64,000 nucleotides of DNA from JAPYTY01 sp036338435 (GTDB lineage Bacteria > Acidobacteriota > UBA6911 > RPQK01 > JADFOI01). The notes below the pieces were generated by a model, which saw only the letters and a list, made by a program, of their open reading frames with translations, did no database searches and was not told the DNA's origin. Below are positions 35,429-44,311 of this stretch, piece by piece. Made by a program: the position numbers and the translations under genes. The stretch covers positions 1 to 64,000 of the forward strand of contig JAYZCG010000014.1 of the NCBI GenBank assembly GCA_036338435.1. The letters are read 5' to 3'. The stretch's first letter is position 1, and every line of letters begins with the position of its first letter.

Positions 35429-36655
35429 ATGGAAGTGCTGACGCTCATCACAGGTTTCATTCTTGGCTTGGGAGTATTTTCCTTTTTAGAAGGTTGTCAC
35501 TCCTTAAAGCAGGGGATACGTTATTTCCGATTTGTGCAGAAGTTTTGTGGTCGTTCTCCAGGTGTTTTTACTCCACCGGTCACCCTGATCCTTCCCTGTA
35601 AGGGGATTGATATGGGTTTTAAGGAGAATCTATCCGCTTACTTTGAAATGAACTATCCGGACTGGCAAATCTTACTTGTCACTGGCGATGCGTCCGATCC
35701 CTCTGTAGCCGTTCTAGAAGAGATCCGTGCGTTATATCCCCATGTTACTTCACACGTTTTGTTTTCTGGTAAGGCATACAAGAGAAGCCAAAAAGTTCAC
35801 AATTTATTACATTCACTGGACTACTTGCGGGACCGTGATGAGATTTTGGCTTTTGGTGATTCGGATATTAGGCCTACCCGTGATTGGCTTAAGCATCTGG
35901 TAAGTGCCCTGGAAGATTCCCACGTTGGGATCAGTACGGGGTATCGTTGGTATCTTCCGCAAGATGGAAGCTGTGCGTCCGTTCTGCGTTCTGTCTGGAA
36001 TGCTGGCATTGCCTCGTTGATGAATGAACAGAACTGCCGTTTTGCATGGGGTGGGGCTATGTCTATTCGTCGCGAAATTTTTCAGAAGTGTCACGTTATA
36101 GATTTTTGGCAGAATACTTTAAGTGATGATTACTCTATATCGCGGGCAATACATAAATATTTTTTGACTATTCGTTTCCAGCCACCGTGCCTGAGTTTTT
36201 CGCATGAGAACTGCAGTATGAAGCAGTTGCTAGATTGGAGTGCTCGTCAGCTTTCTATCACTCGCATCTATGATCCAGGTTTGTGGAAGGTAGCGCTACT
36301 TTTCCATGTGCTCAATTTCTTAACCTTGTGGGGTGGAGGGCTTATAGTTACGACTTCACTCTGGTCTGGTGTGTTCTATATGAGTGATACCCACCGAATA
36401 CTTGGAATCACAATCGTTTTGGTCTACTTGCTCGGTTGCGTAAAGGGTTGGATTCGGTACAGTGCAGTTTCGTCTCTATTCCCACAACATGCGGCAGCAC
36501 TCCACAAATATAGATGGGCATATGTTTTTTTAGGGCCCCTGGCTTCCTTGATCACTCTGTGGGGGATGGTCTGTTCCCTTGTGAGTCGAGAGATTAAGTG
36601 GCGTGGTATTAGATACCGAATGGTTTCGCCGGAGGAAACCATCATTATAGACTGA
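35429..36655 (+). CDS. Membrane glycosyltransferase, GT2/GT21 (ceramide glucosyltransferase-like)
   Basis: Protein of 408 aa. One N-terminal transmembrane segment, then a GT-A domain: VTLILPCKG, LVTGDASD, AFGDSDIRP (DxD), FAWGGAMSIRREIF, SDDYSISRAI and a degenerate RxxRW-like RQLSITRIY, followed by about three transmembrane helices. The layout matches HpnI/ceramide glucosyltransferase-like enzymes that glycosylate lipids at the inner membrane. The acceptor lipid is unknown. Confidence 0.85.
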   Translation: MEVLTLITGFILGLGVFSFLEGCHSLKQGIRYFRFVQKFCGRSPGVFTPPVTLILPCKGIDMGFKENLSAYFEMNYPDWQILLVTGDASDPSVAVLEEIRALYPHVTSHVLFSGKAYKRSQKVHNLLHSLDYLRDRDEILAFGDSDIRPTRDWLKHLVSALEDSHVGISTGYRWYLPQDGSCASVLRSVWNAGIASLMNEQNCRFAWGGAMSIRREIFQKCHVIDFWQNTLSDDYSISRAIHKYFLTIRFQPPCLSFSHENCSMKQLLDWSARQLSITRIYDPGLWKVALLFHVLNFLTLWGGGLIVTTSLWSGVFYMSDTHRILGITIVLVYLLGCVKGWIRYSAVSSLFPQHAAALHKYRWAYVFLGPLASLITLWGMVCSLVSREIKWRGIRYRMVSPEETIIID

Positions 36656-36717
36656 CTGAACATTGCAGGATACGACTGTTACATTGAAATGTTATGACTG
36701 GATATTTGGTGGTTCTA

Positions 36718-37920
36718 TTATAGGGTAGAGGCGGCTATGAGTATTTCATTCTGGGGTGGGGTCGTTACTTCCGGACCATCGCTAGATAGGAACACGTTAA
36801 TTTCACTACGTATTCCGAATTCTCCTTCCAGATAAATTCCAGGTTCTATGGTACATGCTATGCCTGGGATTACTAGTCGCGTGTCGTGTGTTTCCAAATT
36901 ATCGAAGTTAGCCCCATTGCCATGGAGTTCTCGCCCCAGGTTATGACCTGTTCGGTGAACAAAACATTCTGCGTAGCCAGCGCGCTTAATCGTTCCACGC
37001 ACAGCGTCATCCACCTCCCATCCTTGGGGTATGCGATTGGCCCCAAAGCATTCCTGTAAAAATTCGACTCCACGGTCACGAGCCTTGCGGACAACCTGGA
37101 ATACCTTTCGAATCTTGTGAGGTATTTCCGCGCCCAAATAAGCAGTCCAGGTTATATCTCCGTACGGGCTGTCTGGATCCTGTGATTTTGCCCATAAGTC
37201 AATTAATAGAAGGTCGCCGGAAGTAATTTTCGAATATTTATATTGCGTCGGCTGATAATGAGGGTTGGCACTGTTTTCATTTACGGCGACGATCGGGGGA
37301 TGCTCAGTTCGTAATCCTGTGTCCTTGAACTGATTTAGTATGAACTGTTGAATAGCCCATTCGTTTGTCTCTCCTCGGTCTGCAATGGTCATAGCCGTTT
37401 CATTGAAAGCAGATTGGACAATGGAGGTCAAAGCAAGAGCCACATTGCGGTGTTGGTGTAGTTGTTCATCACTCCAGACTGCCTCGAAGTACTGGGCAAG
37501 ATTTTCTGAAGAGACTACTTTTGTCTGGCAGGAACGGACGAGATCAACAGTTCCAGCGTCCACATGTGAAATATAGGGTATGCCATTATTTTCTGAAAAC
37601 TGCATTGCTACCATGGAAACATCTTCGAGAAGGACTTTGAGTTCATCTTGAAGTTGTTCCCATTGTAGATAGACTGCCCTGCTACCTGGAAGGTGATCGA
37701 GTATAGCGGGTTCGATTTTGTGAACCAACTTTCTAGGTTCACCTTGGTTGGGTATAAGGTAAAACCAACGACGGGTGGACCATTGATCCGTTTGGAATCG
37801 GAGGATACGGAGTGCGATAGGATCTGTGTTGTTAAATCCGCAAAACAACCACGCGGGGATATTGAACTTCCCAAGTGTTGTCTGGATCTCATGAATCAAC
37901 TCTTGATTATGTTCCATCAA
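36718..37920 (-). CDS. M24-family aminopeptidase, cytoplasmic
   Basis: Protein of 400 aa without a signal peptide. C-terminal pita-bread domain with metal ligands: LLIDLWAK...GDITWT (two Asp), HRTGHNLGRELHG (His), CTIEPGIYL (Glu) and IRSEINVFL (Glu). The N-terminal domain is of the creatinase type. Likely a dipeptidase or aminopeptidase with proline preference; it differs from the secreted member at 17899. Its start overlaps the end of the acyltransferase gene by 4 bp. Confidence 0.85.
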   Translation of the reverse strand: MMEHNQELIHEIQTTLGKFNIPAWLFCGFNNTDPIALRILRFQTDQWSTRRWFYLIPNQGEPRKLVHKIEPAILDHLPGSRAVYLQWEQLQDELKVLLEDVSMVAMQFSENNGIPYISHVDAGTVDLVRSCQTKVVSSENLAQYFEAVWSDEQLHQHRNVALALTSIVQSAFNETAMTIADRGETNEWAIQQFILNQFKDTGLRTEHPPIVAVNENSANPHYQPTQYKYSKITSGDLLLIDLWAKSQDPDSPYGDITWTAYLGAEIPHKIRKVFQVVRKARDRGVEFLQECFGANRIPQGWEVDDAVRGTIKRAGYAECFVHRTGHNLGRELHGNGANFDNLETHDTRLVIPGIACTIEPGIYLEGEFGIRSEINVFLSSDGPEVTTPPQNEILIAASTL

Positions 37921-38642
37921 GATACCTGAAGATAACTGTCACTGATGGTTTGACGCACCGCATCGGCCAGTGTGTCCAGGTCAAGATCCTTGTACTGGTC
38001 GACCTCGATAGGAGGATGGATAATCATCTGCATCCTCCCCGGTAAGATGAGAACCGAACCACGTGCTAGACGGCGATGGGCCCCGATGATAGTGACCGGA
38101 ACAATAGGTGCATTGGCATAGCGTGCTAGTAACAAGCTACCTCGTCTGAAAGGAAGTACCCCATCTCCCCAAGTTCTTGCTCCCTCAGGATAGACCACAA
38201 ATGACAGTCCGTGCTTCTCCATCATCTTGGCTGCAGCGTGAAATGTGCGTAACGTTTTCCGGTGCTGTTGGCGATCAACTGCTATATGTCCTGAGCGACG
38301 AAGATGCCATCCCAAAAAAGGCAACCTGAAAAGAGAAGCCTTGGCTACGAAACGTATTGGTACGGGTATACAGGCTAGAAATGCCCAGTGATCGAACATA
38401 CTCAGGTGATTGGAGGCGAAAAGATATCCTCGAGAGAGATCAAGGTTGTCCAACCCTTTTACTTCTACTGTAACTCGTGAAACAAGCATGATAAAACGGC
38501 TCCAAGTACAGGCACACCAGTGTTGTAGTCGTCCATTTTCGTCCCGTAGCGAAAGAGCAATACTGAGGATGGACATCAAGGCGGTCCAAATTAGGATAAC
38601 AGGGACACGCCAAATAACGTTTACCTTTGCCATTGAAGACAT
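37917..38642 (-). CDS. plsC: 1-acyl-sn-glycerol-3-phosphate acyltransferase
   Basis: Protein of 241 aa. It has an N-terminal membrane segment, the acyltransferase HX4D motif (NHLSMFDHW, about 80-88), the substrate-binding YPEGARTWG (about 150) and PIVPVTIIGA. It makes phosphatidic acid or a related lipid. It is coupled to the M24 peptidase gene and divergent from polA. Confidence 0.9.
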   Translation of the reverse strand: MSSMAKVNVIWRVPVILIWTALMSILSIALSLRDENGRLQHWCACTWSRFIMLVSRVTVEVKGLDNLDLSRGYLFASNHLSMFDHWAFLACIPVPIRFVAKASLFRLPFLGWHLRRSGHIAVDRQQHRKTLRTFHAAAKMMEKHGLSFVVYPEGARTWGDGVLPFRRGSLLLARYANAPIVPVTIIGAHRRLARGSVLILPGRMQMIIHPPIEVDQYKDLDLDTLADAVRQTISDSYLQVS

Positions 38643-38777
38643 GCCATATCATGCTAAAGTAGCTTTATAAGGGGGGTCAAGCGGTTCACGTGCTCGGGTG
38701 GGTGTGCTTTTGTGCCGTTGTGACTTTCCGGACTGATGTCCAGAGGCCCTTAAACCGAACCCGTACGTCATTAGCAC

Positions 38778-41426
38778 ATGGCAAAACCCACCAGTACATA
38801 TAGGAACAAGAGAGTGACAAAGAGGCTTTATTTAGTAGATGGCATGTCCCATATTTACCGAGCGTACCACGCTGTTCAGGGGCTTACTAACGCGGAGGGG
38901 ATATCCACCAATGCGGTGTATGGGTTTACTATCATGTTGCGCAAGCTTATTGGCGAAGAGAAGCCCGACTACCTGGGTATTGCCATGGATCTAGCCGGCC
39001 CCACGATTCGCCACGAACAATACTCAGAGTATAAGGCAACTCGTCGTCCTGCCCCCGACGATCTACTCGAACAACTTCCTTACATCGAGCGTGTCTGTGG
39101 AGTTTTACGGATCCCACTTATTTCTTGCCCTAAATATGAAGCGGATGACGTCATTGGAACCTTAACACGCCAAGCGGTAGAGCACGGACTTGAGGTAGTC
39201 ATTGTCACCATTGACAAAGACATGTTCCAGCTGGTGAGTGACTGTGTTGTGATTTTAGACACACGAGATGGTACCCACATGGATCCTAAAAAAGTCGAGG
39301 AAAAGTTTGGGGCTCCACCCCAACGGGTTGTGGATATTTTAAGTTTGGTTGGAGATTCATCCGATAACATTCCCGGAGCACCTGGTATTGGTGCAAAAGG
39401 CGCTCGGCAACTAATAGAGCAGTACGGGAGCCTAGATCAACTCCTATCCAGCTGTGATAATGTATCGCGCAAATCCTATCGAGAAAGCTTGCAGCAAAAC
39501 GAAGATCTCATTCGTCAAAGTCAACAGCTTGTTACCATTTATGACAATCTACCGCTGGAGTTATCCCTGTCAGATATGCAGATTTCTGAACCCGACCATC
39601 AGGGTGCTAGGGAACTGTTTGAGGAGCTAGGATTTACGAGTCTTCTTGAAGAATTGAGGGGTTCCTCCCAACCATCAGGAGTAAAAAAGTATCACAACAT
39701 TAACGATGGGGAACAGATCCGAGAGCTCGCACATGCTTTGAAGCAAAGGCAGGCGGCACTAGCTTTGGCCTATTCTGATGGTAGCTATCTGGAGGGGACA
39801 TTAGAAGCATTGTCAGTATCTCACCAGATACAGGAGGCCTGGTGTCTGTCTACTGCGATGTTGCAGCGGGAAGAGGTCGAGGTGGGGCGGTTATTAGGGG
39901 GGGCAAAGCAGTGGGCAGTCCATGATCTAAAGCCGCTCTACGTTTTTTCTAGTCGGCAACGATGGAATCTGGACAGTGACATTTGTGACACCATGTTAAT
40001 GGCTTATCTACTCAACCCAAATCAGAAGGATTTTTCTCTGGAGAGACTAGCTTCAGACTATCTGCATTATAAATTTGGGGAGATCGAAGTCGATATAAGC
40101 TGTTCTTTAGGTAAAGAGGAGGTAGGTCGATTATGTGAACGTGCTGACATCACTTTGCAACTAAGTGATGTTCTTAGTTGCAAACTTAAAGATAACAATC
40201 TCGACATTTTATTTGGAACCATTGAATTGCCGTTGGTTCGGGTGTTGGCGCGTATGGAGGAACATGGGGTTAAAGTTGACTGTGATTTGTTAAAACAAAT
40301 GTCTGATCAAGCGGCGGATAAGATTGAGAAGCTTACCAAAGAGATCTACGAAATGGCTGGAGAGGAATTTAACATTAATTCCCATCGTCAGCTTTCAGTT
40401 ATTTTATTTGAGAAACTCAATCTGCCGGTACTCAAGAAAACTCGTAAGACGGGTCACTATGCCACCGGAGTTGAAGTACTTCAGAAACTTGCCGATAGCC
40501 ATGAGATTGCTCAACTCATTCTGGAATATCGAATGTTGACCAAGTTAAAGAATACTTATCTTGATACCCTTCCCCGGCTTGTTAATGCTCGTACAGGTCG
40601 GATTCATACATCATACAATCAGATGGTTGCTGCAACGGGCAGGCTGTCATCCAGCAATCCCAATCTTCAGAACATCCCAATCAAGAGTGCTCTGGGCAGG
40701 GAAATCCGCCGAGCTTTTGTTCCGGAGACTGGTTACCAGATTCTAACCGCAGATTACTCTCAGATAGAGTTACGCGTTATGGCACACTTGTCTGAGGATC
40801 CTGTTTTGGTTGAGGCTTTTTTAAAAGGCGAAGACATCCACGAGCGAACAGCCCGCGAAGTTTTTGGAATGCATGCCATGATGAATCCTCAAGAATTTCG
40901 CCGACATGCTAAGGCAATCAATTTTGGAGTCATGTATGGATTGAGTGCTTTTGGCCTTTCCCAGAGCCTGAGCATCAACCGCAACGAAGCCCAGCAGTTT
41001 ATCGACGACTATTTCAAGAAGTACCGGGGTGTCAAAGATTGGATTGATAGGACGCTGGAGGAAGTTCAGAAAACAAGGTATGTGACAACGCTTTTTGGAA
41101 GGATTCGACAGATCCCAGACATTTGTAGCACAAATCGCAATTTGAGAAGTTTTGCCGAAAGAACAGCTATCAATGCTCCAATTCAGGGAACTGCTGCGGA
41201 TCTTATCAAAAAGGCCATGGTCTCCATTGATAAGGAAATTCTAGTGAGAGAGATGGATAGCAGACTTATTGCTCAGGTTCATGATGAGCTTGTATTTGAA
41301 GCAAAGGATAAAGAACTAGACGAGTTAGAGACTCTGGTCAAGGAACAAATGGAAGGGGTCGCAACTCTCAAAATACCCCTCGAGGTTTCGTTGGCAATAG
41401 GTCCCTCCTGGTTTGAGGCCAAATAA
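38778..41426 (+). CDS. polA: DNA polymerase I
   Basis: Protein of 882 aa. N-terminal 5'-nuclease domain (YLVDGMSHIYRAYHA; YEADDVIGTL; GDSSDNIPGAPGIGAKGA), a middle 3'-5' exonuclease-like domain, and a complete A-family polymerase domain (TADYSQIELRVMAHLSEDP; AKAINFGVMYGLSAFGL; AQVHDELVFEA). The middle domain has lost the exo acidic residues: where FDTET is expected the sequence reads LAYSDGS, and the NLKYD position reads DLKPL. Proofreading is therefore probably absent, as in Taq and Bacillus enzymes. Confidence 0.96.
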   Translation: MAKPTSTYRNKRVTKRLYLVDGMSHIYRAYHAVQGLTNAEGISTNAVYGFTIMLRKLIGEEKPDYLGIAMDLAGPTIRHEQYSEYKATRRPAPDDLLEQLPYIERVCGVLRIPLISCPKYEADDVIGTLTRQAVEHGLEVVIVTIDKDMFQLVSDCVVILDTRDGTHMDPKKVEEKFGAPPQRVVDILSLVGDSSDNIPGAPGIGAKGARQLIEQYGSLDQLLSSCDNVSRKSYRESLQQNEDLIRQSQQLVTIYDNLPLELSLSDMQISEPDHQGARELFEELGFTSLLEELRGSSQPSGVKKYHNINDGEQIRELAHALKQRQAALALAYSDGSYLEGTLEALSVSHQIQEAWCLSTAMLQREEVEVGRLLGGAKQWAVHDLKPLYVFSSRQRWNLDSDICDTMLMAYLLNPNQKDFSLERLASDYLHYKFGEIEVDISCSLGKEEVGRLCERADITLQLSDVLSCKLKDNNLDILFGTIELPLVRVLARMEEHGVKVDCDLLKQMSDQAADKIEKLTKEIYEMAGEEFNINSHRQLSVILFEKLNLPVLKKTRKTGHYATGVEVLQKLADSHEIAQLILEYRMLTKLKNTYLDTLPRLVNARTGRIHTSYNQMVAATGRLSSSNPNLQNIPIKSALGREIRRAFVPETGYQILTADYSQIELRVMAHLSEDPVLVEAFLKGEDIHERTAREVFGMHAMMNPQEFRRHAKAINFGVMYGLSAFGLSQSLSINRNEAQQFIDDYFKKYRGVKDWIDRTLEEVQKTRYVTTLFGRIRQIPDICSTNRNLRSFAERTAINAPIQGTAADLIKKAMVSIDKEILVREMDSRLIAQVHDELVFEAKDKELDELETLVKEQMEGVATLKIPLEVSLAIGPSWFEAK

Positions 41427-41441
41427 CCCTCTTTATTATTT

Positions 41442-41466
41442 GGAACGAACAGCACTTTCCTTCGTC
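41442..41466 (+). promoter_or_regulatory. ECF-type promoter of the sigma factor operon
   Basis: GGAAC (41442-41446), 16-bp spacer, CGTC (41463-41466), which is the common ECF sigma pattern and suggests autoregulation of the sigma gene 75 bp downstream. A small hairpin CTACTT-ACTT-AAGTAG follows at 41466-41481. Confidence 0.45.
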
Positions 41467-41540
41467 TACTTACTTAAGTAGATCAATTAGGAGGCTGTGG
41501 TATTGTGTGATCCACCCAAAGGGTTAGTAGGCGATTAGAT

Positions 41541-42143
41541 ATGAGTGAGATAGTACTCTCTAAGCCAATTTCAAGGATGGCGGATAACACATTAATTTCT
41601 GCCTATCTCAAGGGTAATGAGTATGCTTTTGAAGTTCTCGTAAACCGGTACCAGGATCGTCTGGTCAATTATCTCAATCGACTGCTCCATGATTTCGATA
41701 TGTCGGCAGATTTGGCCCAGGAGGCCTTTATCCGAGTGTATCGAAACGCCGAACGTTATGAGGGAAGGTACAAGTTTTCAACGTGGCTCTATCGGATCGC
41801 CACTAATTTGGCTATCGATGAAATGAGACGTCGTGAGAGAAAGGGGCGCGTTTTTTTTCACAACGTCATGAATTGGCTCCACAGTGACGGTGAAGAGTAT
41901 GTCCTGCCTGATTTCCGTCATTGTCCGGAGAAAGATTTAGACCAGGCTGAAAAGTTGAAAAGACTTCAGAAAGCCATCGATTCACTTCCCGAGAAGTATA
42001 GGTTGGCCTTTATTCTCAAAGAGGTCCAAGAGTTACCCTACGAAGAAACCAGTCGCGTATTGGACACTTCTCTGGGTACTGTTAAATCTCGTGTTCATCG
42101 AGCCAAGATATTGCTCAGAGAAAAATTGATGGGGATTATATGA
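41541..42143 (+). CDS. ECF-type RNA polymerase sigma factor
   Basis: Protein of 200 aa with region 2 (AFEVLVNRYQDRLVNYLNRLL, DLAQEAFIRVYRN, FSTWLYRIATNLAIDEMRRRER) and region 4 (LPEKYRLAFILKEVQELPYEETSRVLDTSLGTVKSRVHRAKILL). RpoE-like. Its stop overlaps the ATG of the zinc-finger anti-sigma gene (ATGA at 42140-42143), which fixes the partner. Confidence 0.93.
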   Translation: MSEIVLSKPISRMADNTLISAYLKGNEYAFEVLVNRYQDRLVNYLNRLLHDFDMSADLAQEAFIRVYRNAERYEGRYKFSTWLYRIATNLAIDEMRRRERKGRVFFHNVMNWLHSDGEEYVLPDFRHCPEKDLDQAEKLKRLQKAIDSLPEKYRLAFILKEVQELPYEETSRVLDTSLGTVKSRVHRAKILLREKLMGII

Positions 42144-42679
42144 CATGTAAAGAGGTAGAGAGATTACTCACGGAAAATATTAGCAGGGGGCAAGACTTTC
42201 AAGTGCAGCAACATATTCGTCGCTGTAGCGTCTGTAAAAAATTCTACCACGACCTGGATTCCATGAGTGAACTCAGTCATTTGCTGGGAAAGATGGACAA
42301 GGCTCCAACTGGTTTCTCGTCTTCAGTTCATCAACGGCTGGCACAACAACCCTATCTAGGGTGGCTACACTGGAGGGTCGCTCCGGTACTATGTCTGTTA
42401 ATTCTTGGCCTGACGAGTCTCCTATGGATCCGGGAGGCACAATTTACACGGAAAGGTGAAATTCTTATTTCGGAGGAAATGTTCCAGGAAACTCCATTTG
42501 TGCGAGTTGGGGACGGTGATCTACAGTTGATCGATGGTGATGCCGTTCCAAATCCGTATGTTGATGTTATTTTGGAGAGTCCTTCCGAAGACGAGTACAT
42601 TCTTCGACTGCCCTCTCGAATCAAGATCCGGACAAACGATCTCAACCATGAAATCTATCTGAATAATACAAGTTATTGA
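42140..42679 (+). CDS. Zinc-finger anti-sigma factor, membrane-anchored
   Basis: Protein of 179 aa. The N-terminal ZAS motif is HIRRCSVC (H-x3-C-x2-C, about 25-32); one transmembrane segment (VAPVLCLLILGLTSLLWI) near residue 80; a short extracytoplasmic tail. It should hold the sigma factor inactive until an envelope signal. The next gene encodes a PDZ protein that could be the signal input. Confidence 0.85.
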   Translation: MTCKEVERLLTENISRGQDFQVQQHIRRCSVCKKFYHDLDSMSELSHLLGKMDKAPTGFSSSVHQRLAQQPYLGWLHWRVAPVLCLLILGLTSLLWIREAQFTRKGEILISEEMFQETPFVRVGDGDLQLIDGDAVPNPYVDVILESPSEDEYILRLPSRIKIRTNDLNHEIYLNNTSY

Positions 42680-42759
42680 AAAGAACCATACCAGCATGAC
42701 CGTTTCTACAGACTGAAGGACACACTTCACAAATCTAATTGGTGGAACGATAAGAACGA

Positions 42760-44115
42760 ATGAGATCTAAAGTTTTGGCGCGAGGCTTATTGTTCTGTTG
42801 TTTTACAGTGCTTTTATGTGCTCTGTGCTCCTTCCTTGAGGCTCAGCAGGGTTTCAAGAATTCCCTGGTTCGAGTTTATCTTCATCGCGAGTCCCCTGGC
42901 GTTTTTCACGAGGGTCATTACATTCCCAACATTCACATTCAGGAAACCGTTGAATTGCAGGGTGTGATCGCCGATCCTCGTGGCTATGTTGTTTCCTATG
43001 TCGGGAGTTACTGGCACGAGCTCAGTCTATCGGGAGTTGATGCTCGTTTGTCGATAGAGACCCTTGATGGAGTGAAACGTCCCGCGTATCTAGTCGGAGT
43101 GGATGAGCGCATTGCCCTAGTGGTGTTAGCGTCGGAAGGACTAACAGGAAGGGCACTACCGACGAGTGAGGGTGGGGATGGAAATACAGTCCAGTTTGTC
43201 TCTTTTCACGGGGGGGATTGGCAGGTTATGACTCCAACTGTTGTTAAGTTGACCGGAAATGATCCGGTACGACAACTTCAGGTTGTACCCAACGGTATGG
43301 TTCATGGATCCATTGAAGGCGGTCTAGTCCTGGATATGGACGATCGATTAACAGGCATTGTGAGGCGTAGTGATTCTCATCCTTTCAGTGGGAAAATTAG
43401 CGTTTGGCAAGTGTTGTCATCTCAGGTGATACGCAATTCGGTTAGCCGCATTGTGGAGACCAGACGGGACATCCAAGCTGGATGGTTGGGGGTTTGGCCG
43501 GATTTTAAAACTGGCCATTTAAGGGTTGCACGTATTGTCCCCGGAAGTCCTGCGGTAGAAGCTGGTGTACAAACTGGAGATGTCATTTTTGCAGTCGATG
43601 ATCAGCCCGTCCAGAACCGCTGGGATTTAGAACAGGCAATTCGTTGGAAGGGAATTGGTAGTGAGTTAACCCTCTCAGTTTTGCGTGATGGACAGCCACA
43701 CGAACTCACCACCACATTGTCCGAACGACAAGATTGGGAGCCTCGGCTTTCATGGCGTTTGGAGGTGCCTGCATTCTGGAATCGAAAGCGGAGAATGGAA
43801 GAACAGGTAGAGGTCTATCGTGCTATCTTGCCATTGTATTTGAATCTTGGTTTCGTTGTGGATCCACTAACATCACAGCTAGAAGATTATGTTAAAAATC
43901 GGGTCCGCCATGGATTGTTGATCCGTAACGTGCTACCCGGCAGTCCCGCTGGACGGGTGGGTTTTCAGGCAGGCGACATTGTGGTGGAAGTCAACGGTCT
44001 CAATGTTGTCCCTGACATGGATACAAGTGAAAGTTTCCAGAGCGACGATGGTACCATGACGATTCGGTTTTTACGTAATGGTCATTCCATGATCCGTGAA
44101 TTCACTATTCCTTAG
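42760..44115 (+). CDS. Secreted HtrA-like protein with two PDZ domains, protease site lost
   Basis: Protein of 451 aa with a signal peptide (about 1-28). The first half has the outline of a trypsin-like HtrA domain (VELQGVIADPRGYVVSYVGSYW, PAYLVGVDERIALVVL), but the His motif TNxHV reads SYVGS and the GNSGGP serine motif reads GSIEGGLV, so it is probably inactive. Two PDZ domains follow (ARIVPGSPAVEAGVQTGDVIFAV and RNVLPGSPAGRVGFQAGDIVVEV). It follows the sigma/anti-sigma pair by 80 bp and may sense misfolded envelope proteins without cutting them. Confidence 0.8.
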   Translation: MRSKVLARGLLFCCFTVLLCALCSFLEAQQGFKNSLVRVYLHRESPGVFHEGHYIPNIHIQETVELQGVIADPRGYVVSYVGSYWHELSLSGVDARLSIETLDGVKRPAYLVGVDERIALVVLASEGLTGRALPTSEGGDGNTVQFVSFHGGDWQVMTPTVVKLTGNDPVRQLQVVPNGMVHGSIEGGLVLDMDDRLTGIVRRSDSHPFSGKISVWQVLSSQVIRNSVSRIVETRRDIQAGWLGVWPDFKTGHLRVARIVPGSPAVEAGVQTGDVIFAVDDQPVQNRWDLEQAIRWKGIGSELTLSVLRDGQPHELTTTLSERQDWEPRLSWRLEVPAFWNRKRRMEEQVEVYRAILPLYLNLGFVVDPLTSQLEDYVKNRVRHGLLIRNVLPGSPAGRVGFQAGDIVVEVNGLNVVPDMDTSESFQSDDGTMTIRFLRNGHSMIREFTIP

Positions 44116-44311
44116 GTTGGGCCCTGCATTTGATGTCGTTCAGACAGCATGGCAGTATGAACTGTCATCATTCTACAGATGTTCTGGGGGCGTCTATTAC
44201 AGTTGTTCAGTGCAAAATATTCCATGCAAGAGTTATGTCTCTTTGTTTTCTGATTAGTTCAATACCTATCTCGATCCAATTTGTATCTTCCGAGAGTGCT
44301 AAGGTGTAGCT

